The notes beneath the pieces were generated by a model, which was not told the origin of the DNA, made no database searches, and saw only the letters and a program-made list of their open reading frames with translations. A program made the position numbers and the translations under genes. This document shows positions 42,401-56,700 of a stretch of DNA of 64,000 nucleotides, piece by piece (the stretch's first letter is position 1; every line of letters begins with the position of its first letter). The stretch lies in contig NC_088098.1 of assembly GCF_036370855.1 (NCBI RefSeq), positions 135,924,721-135,988,720 on the forward strand, read 5' to 3'. Source of the stretch: Dromaius novaehollandiae. Its lineage: Eukaryota > Chordata > Aves > Casuariiformes > Dromaiidae.

Positions 42401-45400
42401 TAAATGTGCTGGACTATAAATAGGGTTAGTCTGCTGGTGGATTTCCATGCCATTCACTGACCATGCTAGAGGGACAGCACTCTGTCACAGGGGTGGGGCT
42501 GACACGTGGGCCAGTTACTATCTCAGTCATCCTGTTTAATCCTGATGTGTCAACGCCCTAACCCTCCAGTGTTTTTCCAGCTTCTCAGATGTACTTTGCA
42601 GTACTATCACCACTGTTGGCATATGAGACAACTAGTTTAAGGCTAGTTTAGGAACCTCTATGAGGCTTATAATTACAGTCCGACAGTATAGAAACATCTG
42701 CTGTCAAGGCGAAGTCTTTTATAATTGAGAACATGTATTTGTGGATGTTGTGTATATGGAAGGAAGGAGCAGGGGCTGCTTTGTGCTTAGTGTTCACTTA
42801 TTTGTACTTGAATGCTGCTTGTGCAGTCTTATTCAGCTGATGTCTAGCTTCCAGACAAAACCCTCTGTTAATTTTGTTATATTCTAGATTGAAAGTGGAG
42901 AAAGGTGACAAGACAATTTAAATGAATTAGGCTGGATTAGGGCCTATGTGTAGGTATGTTTTCTTTTCTGATGCAGAAATCTTGCACAGCTGTCATGCAA
43001 GTGTGACTTTTTAGTGAGTAAAGCAAGAGTAGTAGAAAGAGTACGCATTTTTCCATGTCTGTTGTAAAATACCCATCCCCATGCAGCACCAGGAGTTAAA
43101 TGTGATATATACAGTCATAATTCAGCAAGAATACACTTTTTGAAATGGGTTGTATCAAAGATAATTTGCAAATAGTACAAACCATGGAGATGCAGATGTC
43201 TGTTGCTACCACAATGTGGGTTCCTCATGGCTCTAAGTAGATTAGTCATGGCTTGGTGAGTTCTGCAGAGCATCAGTCCTGTAACTGCAGTCATCTTCAG
43301 ACATTTTTGCCCCTTTTTGCAAGAAGGAAAAGACATTACATATGGGGTACTGATAATCATTCTAGCACATGGGACCTTTCTCAAGGTGTGTGCTGGTAGA
43401 TGTGGGAGCTACCTCTAGTGCAAATAGGGGAGTTGCAATAGAACTTTCTAATACTGCCAGTACCGTGGATTCTAACTGGGAGAACAGGAGACAAAAGATA
43501 AATTGGGAGGTAAGGAACATCCAGTTAAAAACCAATTTTCCTAAAATTATCCAATAATTATGGGTGAGAAGTTCACAGAGAACTGCACTACAGCCATTGT
43601 AGAAAACCTGGCATTGCTCCAAGGTATGGAACTGTTAGATGAAGTTAGGTGGGTTGTAGAATCCTTTATGTGTCACAGATGATGCATTACTTATGTTAAA
43701 ATTGCCAGTATTTTTAAAGCCTCCAGTGGTGACTGTATAAGGATTGTCTCATCTCACAAATTAAACTTGAAATATATGGATTATTGTGATGGTGAGGCAG
43801 TTTCTTCCAGGCCCACCCTCCTTATACTGTGATGTATACCTAATAATACGTTGAAGGCGTCTCCCTAAACAGGACTAGGTGTGGTTGCTACAGGGATGAG
43901 CAATTTAATAGAATGCATTGCTTGTACTCAGCTTCACATCAGTGATGTTTCATTCAATATAGCTATGTGCATCAGCTTTTGCTGTTGTATGTACATATCT
44001 GGCAGACAACGTATTACATTGCTGAAGCTCCATGGGATGTAGATATTCTATGCTATATGAGATGTAGTTTTGAGGAAGAGTGTGTTTCAAAAAGAGGGTC
44101 TGTCCTTCCACTTTCTGAACCTCTCACTCGTGCAGCAGTGCAGGAGGGTCATTACCGCCACAGCTGAAAGTTACAGTTAGAGTAATTACTAAAACTTTTT
44201 GTTCCTTTCTAAACTCTGATTTGTTTTATGAAACTTTTAAGGGTCCTCAAAAGTGCATAAATCTGCAGTCCAGCAAGGCACATACGAATTTACTGTGTGT
44301 GGCAGTTTGCTGAGTTTCAGGTGGGGGGAATGAATCAACTGTAAGATAGATAATGCTGTACAAGGGGCATTAGGAGGTTGGTTATTTCCCTGTTGAGACT
44401 AAGTCTTAGCTCTCCTCTGACCTTGGAGATGGCTGTACTCTCTAGATATCAAAGCTATATCTCAGGACACTTCTTCCTAAAAATGAAGTTGATAAGGAGA
44501 GGTAGGATCAGGTTGTCTAGTCTATGTTTTCAAAGCATTGCTGCTCTCCACAATGCAAAGCTGATAGGTAGTTCAAAAGAGGCCTAAGGGTGGATCTAAT
44601 TAAGAATATGGTCATATAAAGTAGGAATTAGATGGAATCGAAATGCCTAGCCCTGAAAACGAAAGAAACTCCTTTGCCCAGCTTCCTCCTTGTGCTAAAG
44701 ATGTCTACATTCCCTAGTACATATTCTGCTGTTTAGAGCTTGAGTTGATGTTTTGTATAGTGATCTGATAGGTTACTCTTGGTTCTCCTTTTGTGCATGT
44801 GGGGAAGATGGGGAATCCTAGGTTCTGATCTCTATTTCCAAAGCTATTTTGCCTTTTATGTTAAACATCAGGAACCGGGAGAGTGATCCTGTTTCTGAGG
44901 ATTCTGATTTTTTCACCACGTGTGCCAGCCTGAAGTGCTGAATAAGACAGCTAGCTGTCTTTGTACACTGGGTAGGGAGGGTGGGCACTCAGCACAGTTT
45001 AAAAAAAAAAAATGCTCAAGCCTCTAGTAATCAGGACAGTTCTGATAAGACTTCAGTGCCTACAAAGAGCCTTAGAGCCACTGTGACCCTGCTGCAGCCA
45101 TTTGGGCCTTGCTGCTGAAGTAGGAGGGAATCCAGGAGACAGTGCCACAGCGCAGGTAAAGGTGCTTGTGCTAGGAAGGGACCTCAGCTTGCCTCCAGAA
45201 ACAACCGAGCTGGGGAAAACAACAGCAATCACAAGAGGTGTTCTCAGGGAGAAAGAAGCGGTGGTCATTTTGTAAGGCTAAGTCTCTCTGCTCAATTTCT
45301 GTGCCTTCAGCATTCTTGTGAGAACAACTGGATCTTGGTCTAGCCTCTCTGACCTAGTCAGACTCAGTAGCACAAAGTGCAGAGACAAAGAAATAAAGAG

Positions 45401-47715
45401 CCAGGGTGGTTAGACAGTGGAAGAATGGGGCCAAGAGAACTTAGATCTCTCCCTTTAGTTCAGAGAAAGAGGTGCTTATTTGCACTAGTGGAGCAACATT
45501 ACTTGCTAATTCTTGGTCAGAAGTCTGCAACTGTGATATCCCATGTAAATTCAGATTATTAGCAGTATTCCTGGATATGTTTGGGTATCTGCTTTGATCA
45601 CATGTAACAAATACTGCAAACAACATTATGAAGTAATGGCTTTACCTTTTGCAGACAAATCCCGTGTATGTTGGCATCTCTGTATATTGATTTGTAGGTA
45701 TAATAGATATTCACTGATTTGAATAACCTTTTCAGTCATCTCTGATACAAGAGTTTGGGCCAATGAAAGCAAAAGGCTCTGGGTTTTTTTGTTTGTTTTT
45801 GTTTGTTTTGCAGAGTCAGGCTTTGCCCTGGGGCACAAGAAGAACCAAAGATTAAATTACGGAGAACTAATTAGGCTTGTGAGAAGAGTGGCAATTGTCT
45901 AACTATGAATATTGAGTAGGCAGTTGTCTAAATGTTTGATTTGTGAGGATGGTCCATTGAAAGAAATGAATCTATAGTTACTTAACATTTTTGTTAGGGG
46001 AAAAAAGAACAGTCAAGAAAGGATAGCACTTGTGTATCTAACTTAATTTGAGCATTTCTAATTAGGTAATGTAGTTACTAAATCAAAGGCAAATTATAAT
46101 CACTTGAATAAGTAACAGCAGCAGTAGTTTAAAAGTTCTCAGTTCATGCAAATGCATCAAATGATTAGTTTTTATAAATTATAAAACAGAACTTAGGGGT
46201 GGATTTTCATTTTGTTATAAACTGAAGTTAGCAAATTATTTGTGTCAGTCATAATTCATCTATTAGGTGTGCTGATGGAGAAACCAGACGTATCAATTAA
46301 GTTGAATCTAAGTTCAACCTCAGGGCCAATTTAATTTGTTTTAGATTGGGCTTGCGCTCAACATAGAGAAGGGTTTTCCTTTTCTTACTTTCCAATTATA
46401 TACAGAATTTCAGAGCTTTCCCATAAAATGTTACAGTTTTAAGAAGTTTCCTAGGACTAAGAACCAAGAGTACCTTTAAGAAGGATTTTATGAGAAAGTT
46501 TTAAGTGTCTTTAGATTATAAGGCCCCAAGTACCTTATGGAGCTCAGCCTTAAGGCTAGCAACAGTTTGGAACAAACTTGTGTAAGCCAGAGGTGCTTGC
46601 GTGTGCTGCATGTCCTATGTATGTTTGAACCCCCAAAACATGAAAAAAGGCGAAACATTCGTTTCCCTCTGAGACATTATTAAAGTTGATTTTCAACCAT
46701 CTTTGCACCTTCACCTTTTATTTTCCTTCATTTCTTCCCAAGATTGAAAAGCCATAATATCTGGCTTTGAAGAATATGGAATTATACATCTGGAATTAAT
46801 GAAAAGGTATAGAAAAGAATTAACTTGGTGATTATTCTGTTGTGGCTAAAATAATACACGTTTAATTAGATGCAGCTTTCAAAAAAGCTGAGAACAATAC
46901 AAGTTTGGGGTTATTATTTGGCCTGGTTAATTAGAGAAAGCCTGTGCAGGAATCAGAGATACAGCTTGCCATGAAATTGTTAACATTGGTCTCCGTTGAT
47001 GAGAAGGAAGCCCAACAGTTGCCCAAGAGCCTGGCAAAAATACCAAAACCTCAACATTGAGCAATCTGTAAAATGAAAAATAAGTTTTGACAACTCACAG
47101 CAGACATGCTGTGTCTGCAAACAAAGCAGATGAGCAACCATTGTTTTCTTGCACAGCTTGGCTTTGTGCAAAGCTTTTTTGTCATATGGTAGAAAAGTAT
47201 TCTAAACTTTCTCAGAATAATCCATTTAAAGTAGAGATAATTAGATTTCTTGCAAGATGTGTATTCTCATACTTGCTGTTTCTCTCACAGTTAATGTGGA
47301 ATTTTACATGATCGTATACAGAAACAATATGATTTCTGTAACACTAAATAAATTACTGTTTTTGAAATTCAGTATCATTGGTACCATTATGCGGTGAATA
47401 TATTCCTATTAGCACCTTCTCACTCAACTTATCTGCTTTTTCCCTGTGTAGCCAAAGCTGAAACTTGAGTGACAAGACACATTTAATCATCTTCCTCTTC
47501 TTGGGGCATTAGAAAGCCAGTACTTAAGCAAAGAACTGAAACAGATTTGTGAACTGAGCACACCTATGGTGATGTCTCAGGTGGGCAGTGAATTTGGTGT
47601 TCTCTGTTGCACTCTACAATACCACTTTTATTTAAGAACAGCAAATTTGGGTCAGACCACAGATCCATCTAGACCAAATGCCCATTTGGCCCAACACCTG
47701 TCTCCAACATATATA

Positions 47716-47751
<36 letters not shown>

Positions 47752-50700
47752 TATAGTAGGGCAAGTATGCAGTGATGCTTCCTCAGTATATTTCCCCCTT
47801 TCCTCCAGCTTAGAACTCAGATGTTTTCTGAGACAGAGAAGATAGGAAGGCCTAAACTGCACAGTATAATTTGAAGCCACCATAGTTATGAAAAATGTTA
47901 CAACGATGTCCTCTGTTGTGATCGCTCTTCCTTTTGTAATTACTGCTAATGTTGAATTGCTTTTGACGTTTACTGAGCACTGAACTGACATTTTCATAGA
48001 ACTATCCATAGTAGTTTCAAGGTCCTGTTCCTGAGTGGCACCGGTCAGCTGAAAGCCTGTAATTGTAATGTGAAATTAGGATTGTGAAATTAAGGTTGTT
48101 TTATCCTGTGTGCATTGCTTTGTGTATGACTCTGCTGAATTTCATCTGACACTTTAATCTTCAGTCACTGAGTTTCAGAAGATCCTTTTGTGATTATTTA
48201 TAGTAAGCCCTTTATTACCCTTAATACTTATGTGTCATCAGTGGACTGTCACCTACTGTTCATTCCTTTTCCTTTCTATCATATAGCTGAATGTACTGAT
48301 CTTAGAGCCCTGAATAACTCTACTGGTGTTTTCTTCCACTGCAAAAATTGCATTTTCTCCCACTCTCAACTCTTAACTTTTTTTTTGTTAATCCCGTAGC
48401 TGCTTAGCTTTTCTAAGAGCCTTCAGTGATATGCCTTATTGACTATGTGTTAGAGGTCAGAGAACTGTATTAACCAAATCTCCTGTATCCACATACTTCT
48501 CCAAGAGAGCTCCAACAGCTAAGGGAGATGCAACCTCCTTTCAAGTTATTTGCCACATTTCTAGGTCAGCTATTTCATCCTTCAGTTGCCTCAAAATTCT
48601 TGAGTGGATATCATCTGTTCCCAGTGATTTCTTACTGTCCGTTTTGTTGATTTGTTTTGTAACCACTTCTTCTAGTTTGAGCTGGATGTATTAAAATCTC
48701 TTGTGAAGGTTTCTAGCTTGGGAACACCTTTCAAACTCCTTGACAGTGAACACAAGAAAAATCCTCATTTTTTTTCTGCAGTGGTCATAACTTCTGTGAG
48801 TTTTTAATATCCTGCTAATTTATTAGATTTGCAACAGCAGATTTTCTCCTCCTAGTCTGTATGAAAAATAATTCACTCTTAGTTATTTATGTCTTTTACA
48901 AGTTTCTCCTCAATCCTTTTTTTTGGCGGGGGGGCATAGTGTTTTGGTATTTATACATTTAACTTACAGATATTTGTTTGTGTCTGTGTTTGGACATACA
49001 TTTAGTTTATGTGAAGTATGCTTTCTTGCTTTTAATAGCCTTCCACTTTTTTCCTTTCTTAAGGCTTTCTTCATAAGAAGGATTTAGCATTTTAGATTTT
49101 CAGAAAGCCTTTGATCTTTCCAGTACTTAAATAAGGAATTTATGTGTGGCTAATTGTAAATCAAATAGGAGAATTTATACTATGTGCAGAGCAGTTTTCT
49201 GGATGAATTGGACCCAGGCAAGCATCTGTCAGCATCTGATTTAACAAGCAGAAAACACTTATTTTATGGAGGACTGGATGCCCGAATCTGTCTTAGTGAT
49301 GCTCTAGTATGTTTGAATTGTGTGTCGCTTCAGTATGAGCAATGCAGCTCCAGGGGTGGTGTGTATATATAGTGCTGACAAAGTATGGATGCAGAAGGGC
49401 CATTCACCAAACGTAGTCTTATGCAAGCCGGTTTAGCTGTTAGGGCAGAAGAACATTGCTTTCCTCGTGGCCTAAATGAGAATTTCAGACTGCTGCATTT
49501 TTTGGCCTGACTGTCAGGCCAGAATGTATTGTCCTCTGGATGTGCTTGTCTCTGTATAGAAGGGCACTCGGATGGCTAGCTTAAGTTAGCTGCATAACTT
49601 TCAAATAGCTAAAGTTATTTGAGGTGATTCCCACACACAGACGGACTCAGAAATACTATGGTAGACTGTAGTTCCTCACAGCAGTCCTGTTTCCCTTTGG
49701 CAAGTTAAAAAGGCAAAACTGATCAATGAAATAAAGTAGATATTGGGGAGGGTGGTTTGCCAAAAAACCTTAATCATGTGATTGTATCACTGAAAATAAT
49801 AAGAAATCATGAAATTGTGTGTGGGAAACAGTATCAAATCACCTTAGATTATATGAACGCGAGTTTCACAGCAGTGTTTCTCCTATCTAGGTAACTGACA
49901 AAGTTTTATTAAGACACTGGCCTTGTTAGAAGCTTACCTGCAAATCTGTCGGTTTATATGGTAGTGAGACACCTTGTTAGCCATGTGACTTTTCTAAAAT
50001 GTAGGAAAATGATTAGATGTCACTAAAGTCCTGGTTTCTGTTTCTATGAGGGCAGATAAATTACTTAATCTGCTTTAATTTTCTCATATACAAAACACAG
50101 TTAATGAAACATACTTGCCTTTGTAAAGTGCCTTGATACCTGCAAAGGAAAGGTTCTGTGCAGCAGTTGAGGACTTCCATCATTTTTGTAACAGCCTTGT
50201 AGACATCCAGGAAGTGAGAACTGGGATAGAAGGTATGCCTAAGAGCACATGGGGAAGAAAAACCTGAGCAATTCAACCTGAGCAGTTGCATAGTTGCACT
50301 GGAGGCTGGATTTATTGAGATATGAGTGATCTAGTCATCATGCTCTTAACTATGTCATTTTAATTAAAAATGAAGAAAAACTGTTAGCCACAGTTTTTTC
50401 TTTTAATAAATATAAAAGCCCCTCCATTAAGATACCTGATGAAAGCAAGGTAGAAGAACAGTATACAGGTTCCCCAAAAAGGATTTTTTTTAATTAAATA
50501 CAAGGTTTGCTTTCTTAATTCTGTATTTATTTGCCTTCCATCCTTTACTTGTATGTAATGATTAGAGATTCCATCTTGCAGTTAGGCACTGAACAACAGA
50601 CCTTTATTTGCAGTGGATCCTCCAGTGAGTTACTGTAGACCTGGGCTTTTTAAGTTCGAATTGCTTCGTATGCTTTCTGATTCTTCATTGTGCCATTGGA

Positions 50701-53700
50701 GACATAAGCTATTAGAAGTGCAAGTGAAGGATAGCAGTGATTTTGCATGGACAGCATTTAATATGTGATTATTTTGCCTTTGCAAGAGTGCAACAGCTCT
50801 ATGTTACTTTATACAAGAGTTAACTGCTTTGTTAGGTGCATGTTATGTATGATATTGTCCCATTAGGTGACACAGCCTAGAACATTTTGCTGTGTGGCAA
50901 TACTATCATTCTTTTGCTGGTTGCTTGGTAAACATTTGTGTGTAGCATGTGAGTGGATTGTTGCATTATCTGTTGAACTGATCTGTACCCTGCCACCCAC
51001 TCTTTTCACAGGGGGTGTTCAAAGTATGCTGGGTGTGCTCACCTGCTGTCATGCTAATTAAATACCTACTTGATTTGCAGTAGTATCAAGGTGATTTCAT
51101 TCTACAGATGTTACTTGCTTTGAACCAATATTGGTAAAATATTTTTTATTTCCTGTAGGCTTTCACCATCTTGTTGTTAAATGAGAAATGATCTACAGAT
51201 GCATTTCTCTGCCTCTCTCGCCTTTTTGCTAATGGTTCTTCACGTGCATGCACATATTCTCTTTGCTTCTCTCTTTCTTCCTGTCTTCCTCTTCTTACTT
51301 TCTCATACATGCCTTCTTCAATCTGAGGTGGATTTTACATTTTTAAAATGTGTATTTTATTCATTTTTACAAATGAATAAGTACATTTGTAATTCTTCTG
51401 GTTTTCTGATGTGGTAGCACACTAGAATTGCACAGGTATTTCTGTACTGTCATGTTAACTCTGAATCCAAGCATCTTAGTTGTCCTCACTGCTGCCTTGT
51501 CTGGGGAGGAGGAAGAAGTGATTAACATTTGAGCTCTGCTGGTGTAGGTAGCATCGATGCAACTGGTCAAGCCGCTTGACTGGGAGCTCAAGTCTGAATT
51601 TGACCGCAAATACCTGTATAGGCACAGTTAAGGAAAGCAAATTCAAAGCAATTCATCTCATTTGATATTGATGGGGGAGAAAGTTAATATACCATGGGGA
51701 GGATCACAAGGAGTTCAGAGATGCATTAAGATCTGGACAGTGATGTTTGTCAGGTTTTTGGAGGAGGCAGAACAGATGAAGTGAGATAAGGATACTGCTT
51801 AGAAGGAAGACATCATGGTTTCTGCTTGAAATGAAAAGGATTTGGATTGTAGGTGATGGATTTTCTACCAGAGATAAGATTCTGGCAGTTCAAGGCAAGA
51901 AGATATTTAGCCAGCTGAAGCGTCTCTGAGTAGAAGCAGGGAACTATTAAACGTAATGCAGAGCATGTGACTCAGAGCATCTCTGAAATGGCTGGCAGAG
52001 GTAATTAATCCCTGCCACAGGATTAACATAAATCTTTCCTTTTAGTTTTCTGAAATTGACGAGAGGTGTTCTGCTGTTGGACAGATAGTAATGAAAATGC
52101 CAAAGTATTTTTTTGTGAGATAATCTAACTAGTCAAAATTAAATTTTAATTATCCCTCTATGCTGTCTCTATTTTTTGGTTCTAATATAGTTTATAGTAT
52201 TTTTAGGAAATCCTAGAATTAAAGATCAGTGCCTCAATTGCCATTATATGATATGCAGCTCTTGCTGTAGTTCTTCTAGTTTTCCAGCTGGAATGAGAAA
52301 GGTTACAACATCTCTGTGGGAAGGAGGATAATGACTCATGAAAGTAATCTGCACTGTTGCTGTTCATTTCATGGGGGAAAGAAAATTCTGTTACTCATTG
52401 CTGGAGAGCTTTCCAGAGGACTAGATGTCCATTCTGTATGACTAATGAGATATCCAGCCTTCAGATTGTTCTTTGTAATTTGGGAAAAGTAGCAGCCATC
52501 AGAGATCAGATAAGCGAAGAGACTTTCGTTGTCCCAGGAGTGCCATGGAAGACAAGTAAGAGTAGTTAAAATTACAGTGATTGTGCTAGAGGCTTTCTGC
52601 CCAGAAACTCTGTTAGTATGTCTGTTCCCCATTAGTCCATAACACTATCACTATTAGAATCTCTTTTATTCGTAAATTACCTAGTGGACCTCTCCATTAC
52701 TTAATGGGGTAGCTAACTGAAGCTCTATAGTTCCTTTTTGTTTTGTATGCTTTTATTAAGAGAAACAGAGTATTAGGGGCCAGGGAACCGACAAGACATT
52801 TAGACAGGAGTTAAACCAAACCAGAAACTTCCAAAGAGGAAAAGAGAATGGCAATACAAAAATGCATATGAAATCTACACAGTAGATACAAATATCTGTT
52901 AAAACAGTAAAGTGGTCCTGCTTGCCTTCCAAAAACACTGTTATTTAAGCTTGCATAGAGTTGTTCCTGGTTATACATCTATGTGAGATGCCACTTCCAG
53001 ATGCAAAAAAACAAAACAGAGAAAAGAAGGGGATAGAAGATAGGAAGAAGCATGACTGTACTATAAATGAGTATGAGAATTAGCCTTCATTATCTTCTCT
53101 AGAAAGTTATAGTTTAAATATAAAAGAAGAGTAGAAAAGAAAACAGACTTGCTCATCAGAACAAATTGCTTCAATTAAAGTTACAGTGGTTGGCCTGAGC
53201 TTATTGCTTTGTGTGGTTTTGTGGAACGAACTCATCTGAACTGCTTGTTAAACTAATTACATTTGTCACAGTATTTTGGTACCAGGAACAGAATAATGTT
53301 TAGTTTCACAGCTACCTGATATGGTTCTCTACATCTAAAGTTTAGTGGGGTTTTTTTGTTTTTTGGGTTTTTTTGCATTGATGCACAAAATACCTTATAG
53401 AAGAATTTTAACGTGTTTGCTCAGTAATGTCTCTGAATCATTTGAAGATGTTCTCTCAATGTCTTGTCTTTGCTTCAATTGGTTCAGATTTTGGACTGTA
53501 TTGTAGGGTGTTTTTTTTTATTTTGTTCTTAGAAGTTTTAAGTTAAATAAACAACAGGGATTTTTTTCTGTTCTGAGTAAGTGTATTCTTTTCTCCTGCT
53601 ATTCTGCAGATTTTTATAAAAGGTACACTTATCAGAGATACTAATTTAGCTCAGCTAGTAGAGAGTCCTCTTTTTGATGTATATGCATCAAGTTTGGTGT

Positions 53701-56700
53701 CCATTTTAGTCATTAAAGCCCATGGTCTGCCACTGATCAATTTGGTTGTGGTACGAAGCCTGATATCTTCATTAAAGAGAGTAATGGGTGGTAATGGACT
53801 TGGTTCCTACAAATCTGTAGCATAGGGCTTCTTAAGGAGGTAGAATCCATTTTATTTCTGTTTTATTCAGTACTCCAAATTTTAAAGAAGGCATTTTCTT
53901 GTGGCAGTGTTAAGCAAATGTATTAAGCAACCTTTTTTTCAGTGTAAAACCTCATTTTAGCTGTATATTAAATAAATGTATAATAACTAAAACTAGTTGG
54001 TGAATTCATCTTAAACTCCATGAAGTTGTCTGTCTCAGTCAAGCATATGTTGTCATGTTAAGAAAAAATGATTTATTAGACGGAATCACAGGCAGAATAG
54101 AGCAGTTTCTTTTAAAACAGAAACCAAACCACGAAAAATATAATAATATTTAGGTGTGTGTTCTTATAACAGATATGGATTCCAAGCTGTGGATAGCATT
54201 TGCACTTACTGTACTTAATTTCTTGTGGGATTAGAACTTTTACTTGAAATCCTATAAACTTTCAGTCTCTTTTTCAATACTGAAGTACAATATTGTACCA
54301 TTCCCTTTTCTTTTTTCTATTCTGTAGGCTAGGCTTTGGATAGGTTGTTTTTCCACCTCCATTAAATGAAAGAAATAGCTCACAGGTACATTTTATTTCC
54401 ATTGCATGATAACTGTTACATTTCAGCATGCACACACCAAGATTTCAGCAAATCAGTGGCAAATGTACCTCCTCACATGTCTTTTATGACCAGACACAGA
54501 AGGATCGCTTAAAATAATTAATTAGAAAGAAAGAACTGTGGCTTACTCTTCTGATTAGCATTTGAGAAAGATTCCTCAAAAGAAATATTTCAACCCATCG
54601 AGAACATTTCCAGGGATTTGTTCTCAGTTCAGAAAATCCCTAGCAAGTTTTATACCACAAAAAAGTACCTCCCAACTAGAATAAAAACTAGAATAGCACA
54701 ATCTGTAATTTTCTGCTTGCTGCCCACTCACTTCCTTTTTAAAAGATATGACTCATTTTCTGGGTCCCAGATCATCAGATACAAACTTGCCACTGGGCAG
54801 ATCAGGAAGAACAGACAGGATTTTGGGACAATTTGTGACATTGGTCGGTGATAAAGATCAGTGATTGGAACCCAGGCAGTCTCACTTGCAAGTCTGAAAG
54901 CGGTCTGGTCACGTTAGGGAAATGGGATGGAAAACAGTTGCTAGTTCTCCCCGTGTTCCCTCTGAGAATGTTGATTTTTGTAGAAGATCAAAGAAATTTA
55001 TTAACAATTACTAGGAGAGCACAGGTCGTGATATTCATAACTGCCTGGAAGCGGCTACCAGAATTTCATCTCAGTGAAGGTCTGGAGGGATGAGCATTTG
55101 AAGTAAGTCGTGTTTTCCTGTGATTCAACACCTGTTGAAGATGGAGATAGCTGATAATGAAGTGGTCCTGACTAATACTACCCTGTTAATGAATGAGAAA
55201 TAAGCAGAATGGAGACTTGCGCATGCATGATAACTTGGGGTAGAGAAGTACAGAACACAATGGTCAGTTTTAAGGTAAAAGTATGTTTTTATCTCTGCTA
55301 AGGACGATTTCAGTCATCTCCTTGACTGCTTTGCATTGCTTAGGTAGTAGGCTTGTAAGACAGTCAGAGACTATCAGCTGTATTGCTCTTTGGACAATCT
55401 GAAGGGATAGGTGTTTGCTAACATCTATATTTTCTCTGTGACTGGGATTCTTGATGAAGAGATCACCAGACTTGGTGCTTCTCTGTAGGTTGTTTCCTCT
55501 GCTCTGGAATGCTCAGACAGAGGAAGATTTGCTTCACAGCCTCCTTTTTCTGATATATTTCATGTGGATTTAACTGAATTTGATAAGGGAATTATACCTA
55601 GCAATTTCAATTGGAGAAGTCCCCCTAAAAGGCACTAACAGAGTTTTGATTTTGAATAGATGTGTGCGGGAAGGTAAGGTTTTCTCCTGCCTGCGGATGT
55701 CCTAATCCTTCTGGAATAAAACCAGTGACTATTAGGTCATTAACTGTAATGTGAGCTGGACCAGTCCAAAGTCTGCAAATGCTCATCCACTTAATTTTAT
55801 TTATTCAGGTCTGTGGCAAATCCTGCACTTACTGGCAGGGCATGACCAGCACTCCAGTACATTTCTGTAGCTGGCACTGTCTAAGCTTGTTCCCTTGCTA
55901 ACACTGACAGTCTGAAAATTTCTTCTTAATCAAGTCTTTAAGCTGACTCTGAGATGCTTGGCTGGAATAACTTGAATATGTTCCGAAGTGCTGTTAAGCA
56001 ATATTTATATGGGCTTTGCATATTGACATCTCCATTAACTTTCTCAGTTCACTGCACTGTGATAATGAATGAGTAAGCACTGTTGGAAGAAGGAGCACAC
56101 CCTTTGTGTTTTGTCTGCAGGAAATGTTACAAAACATTCCGTACCAGAATTTCTGCTTATTCAAGCAGAATCCTTCTTAGAGAGTTTTTAGACTTTAATT
56201 AAATAAATGCTGTAGGGCAGTAACTTAATCCTAAAATAGGAAATAAAACTATGGTAAGAGGTTTGTCCAAACTAGAAAGTGGCTGACAGTAACATGCTAT
56301 CGGATGATCATTAAGATATTTAAAAAAAACCCTGAAAACCCTACAAGGAGTCCAGTTACTTAGGGGATGAAGTCGTGCATGTTAATTTCCAGTTCTTAAG
56401 AAATTTAAGCTGAAATTTGTTGGAATATTTGGGTGCCATGCTATAGTTCAGCGAAGAGAGCGGAGGGCAGGATTTTTCATGCTGGTTACTCATGTAGCTG
56501 TGTAGCTGCATGAGTCAGCTTTTGCTGATTTCTGCTTTGAGATTAAACATGATGGTGCTCATCTTTCTGAAAACAAACATTATTGCAATCAAAGTAAAGG
56601 AACACTGGGTTGTCTGACATTTTCAAGTGGCTTTATGGCAATTAGCCCCATGCTAGAGGGCTGAGTGCTTCAGACAAGTGGGCAATGATGTGGTTTACTT

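Noticed and set aside
45053..45268. Possible exon in a locally GC-richer stretch (minus-strand frame of 71 codons)
   Set aside because: No family match and no convincing acceptor/donor pair in phase.
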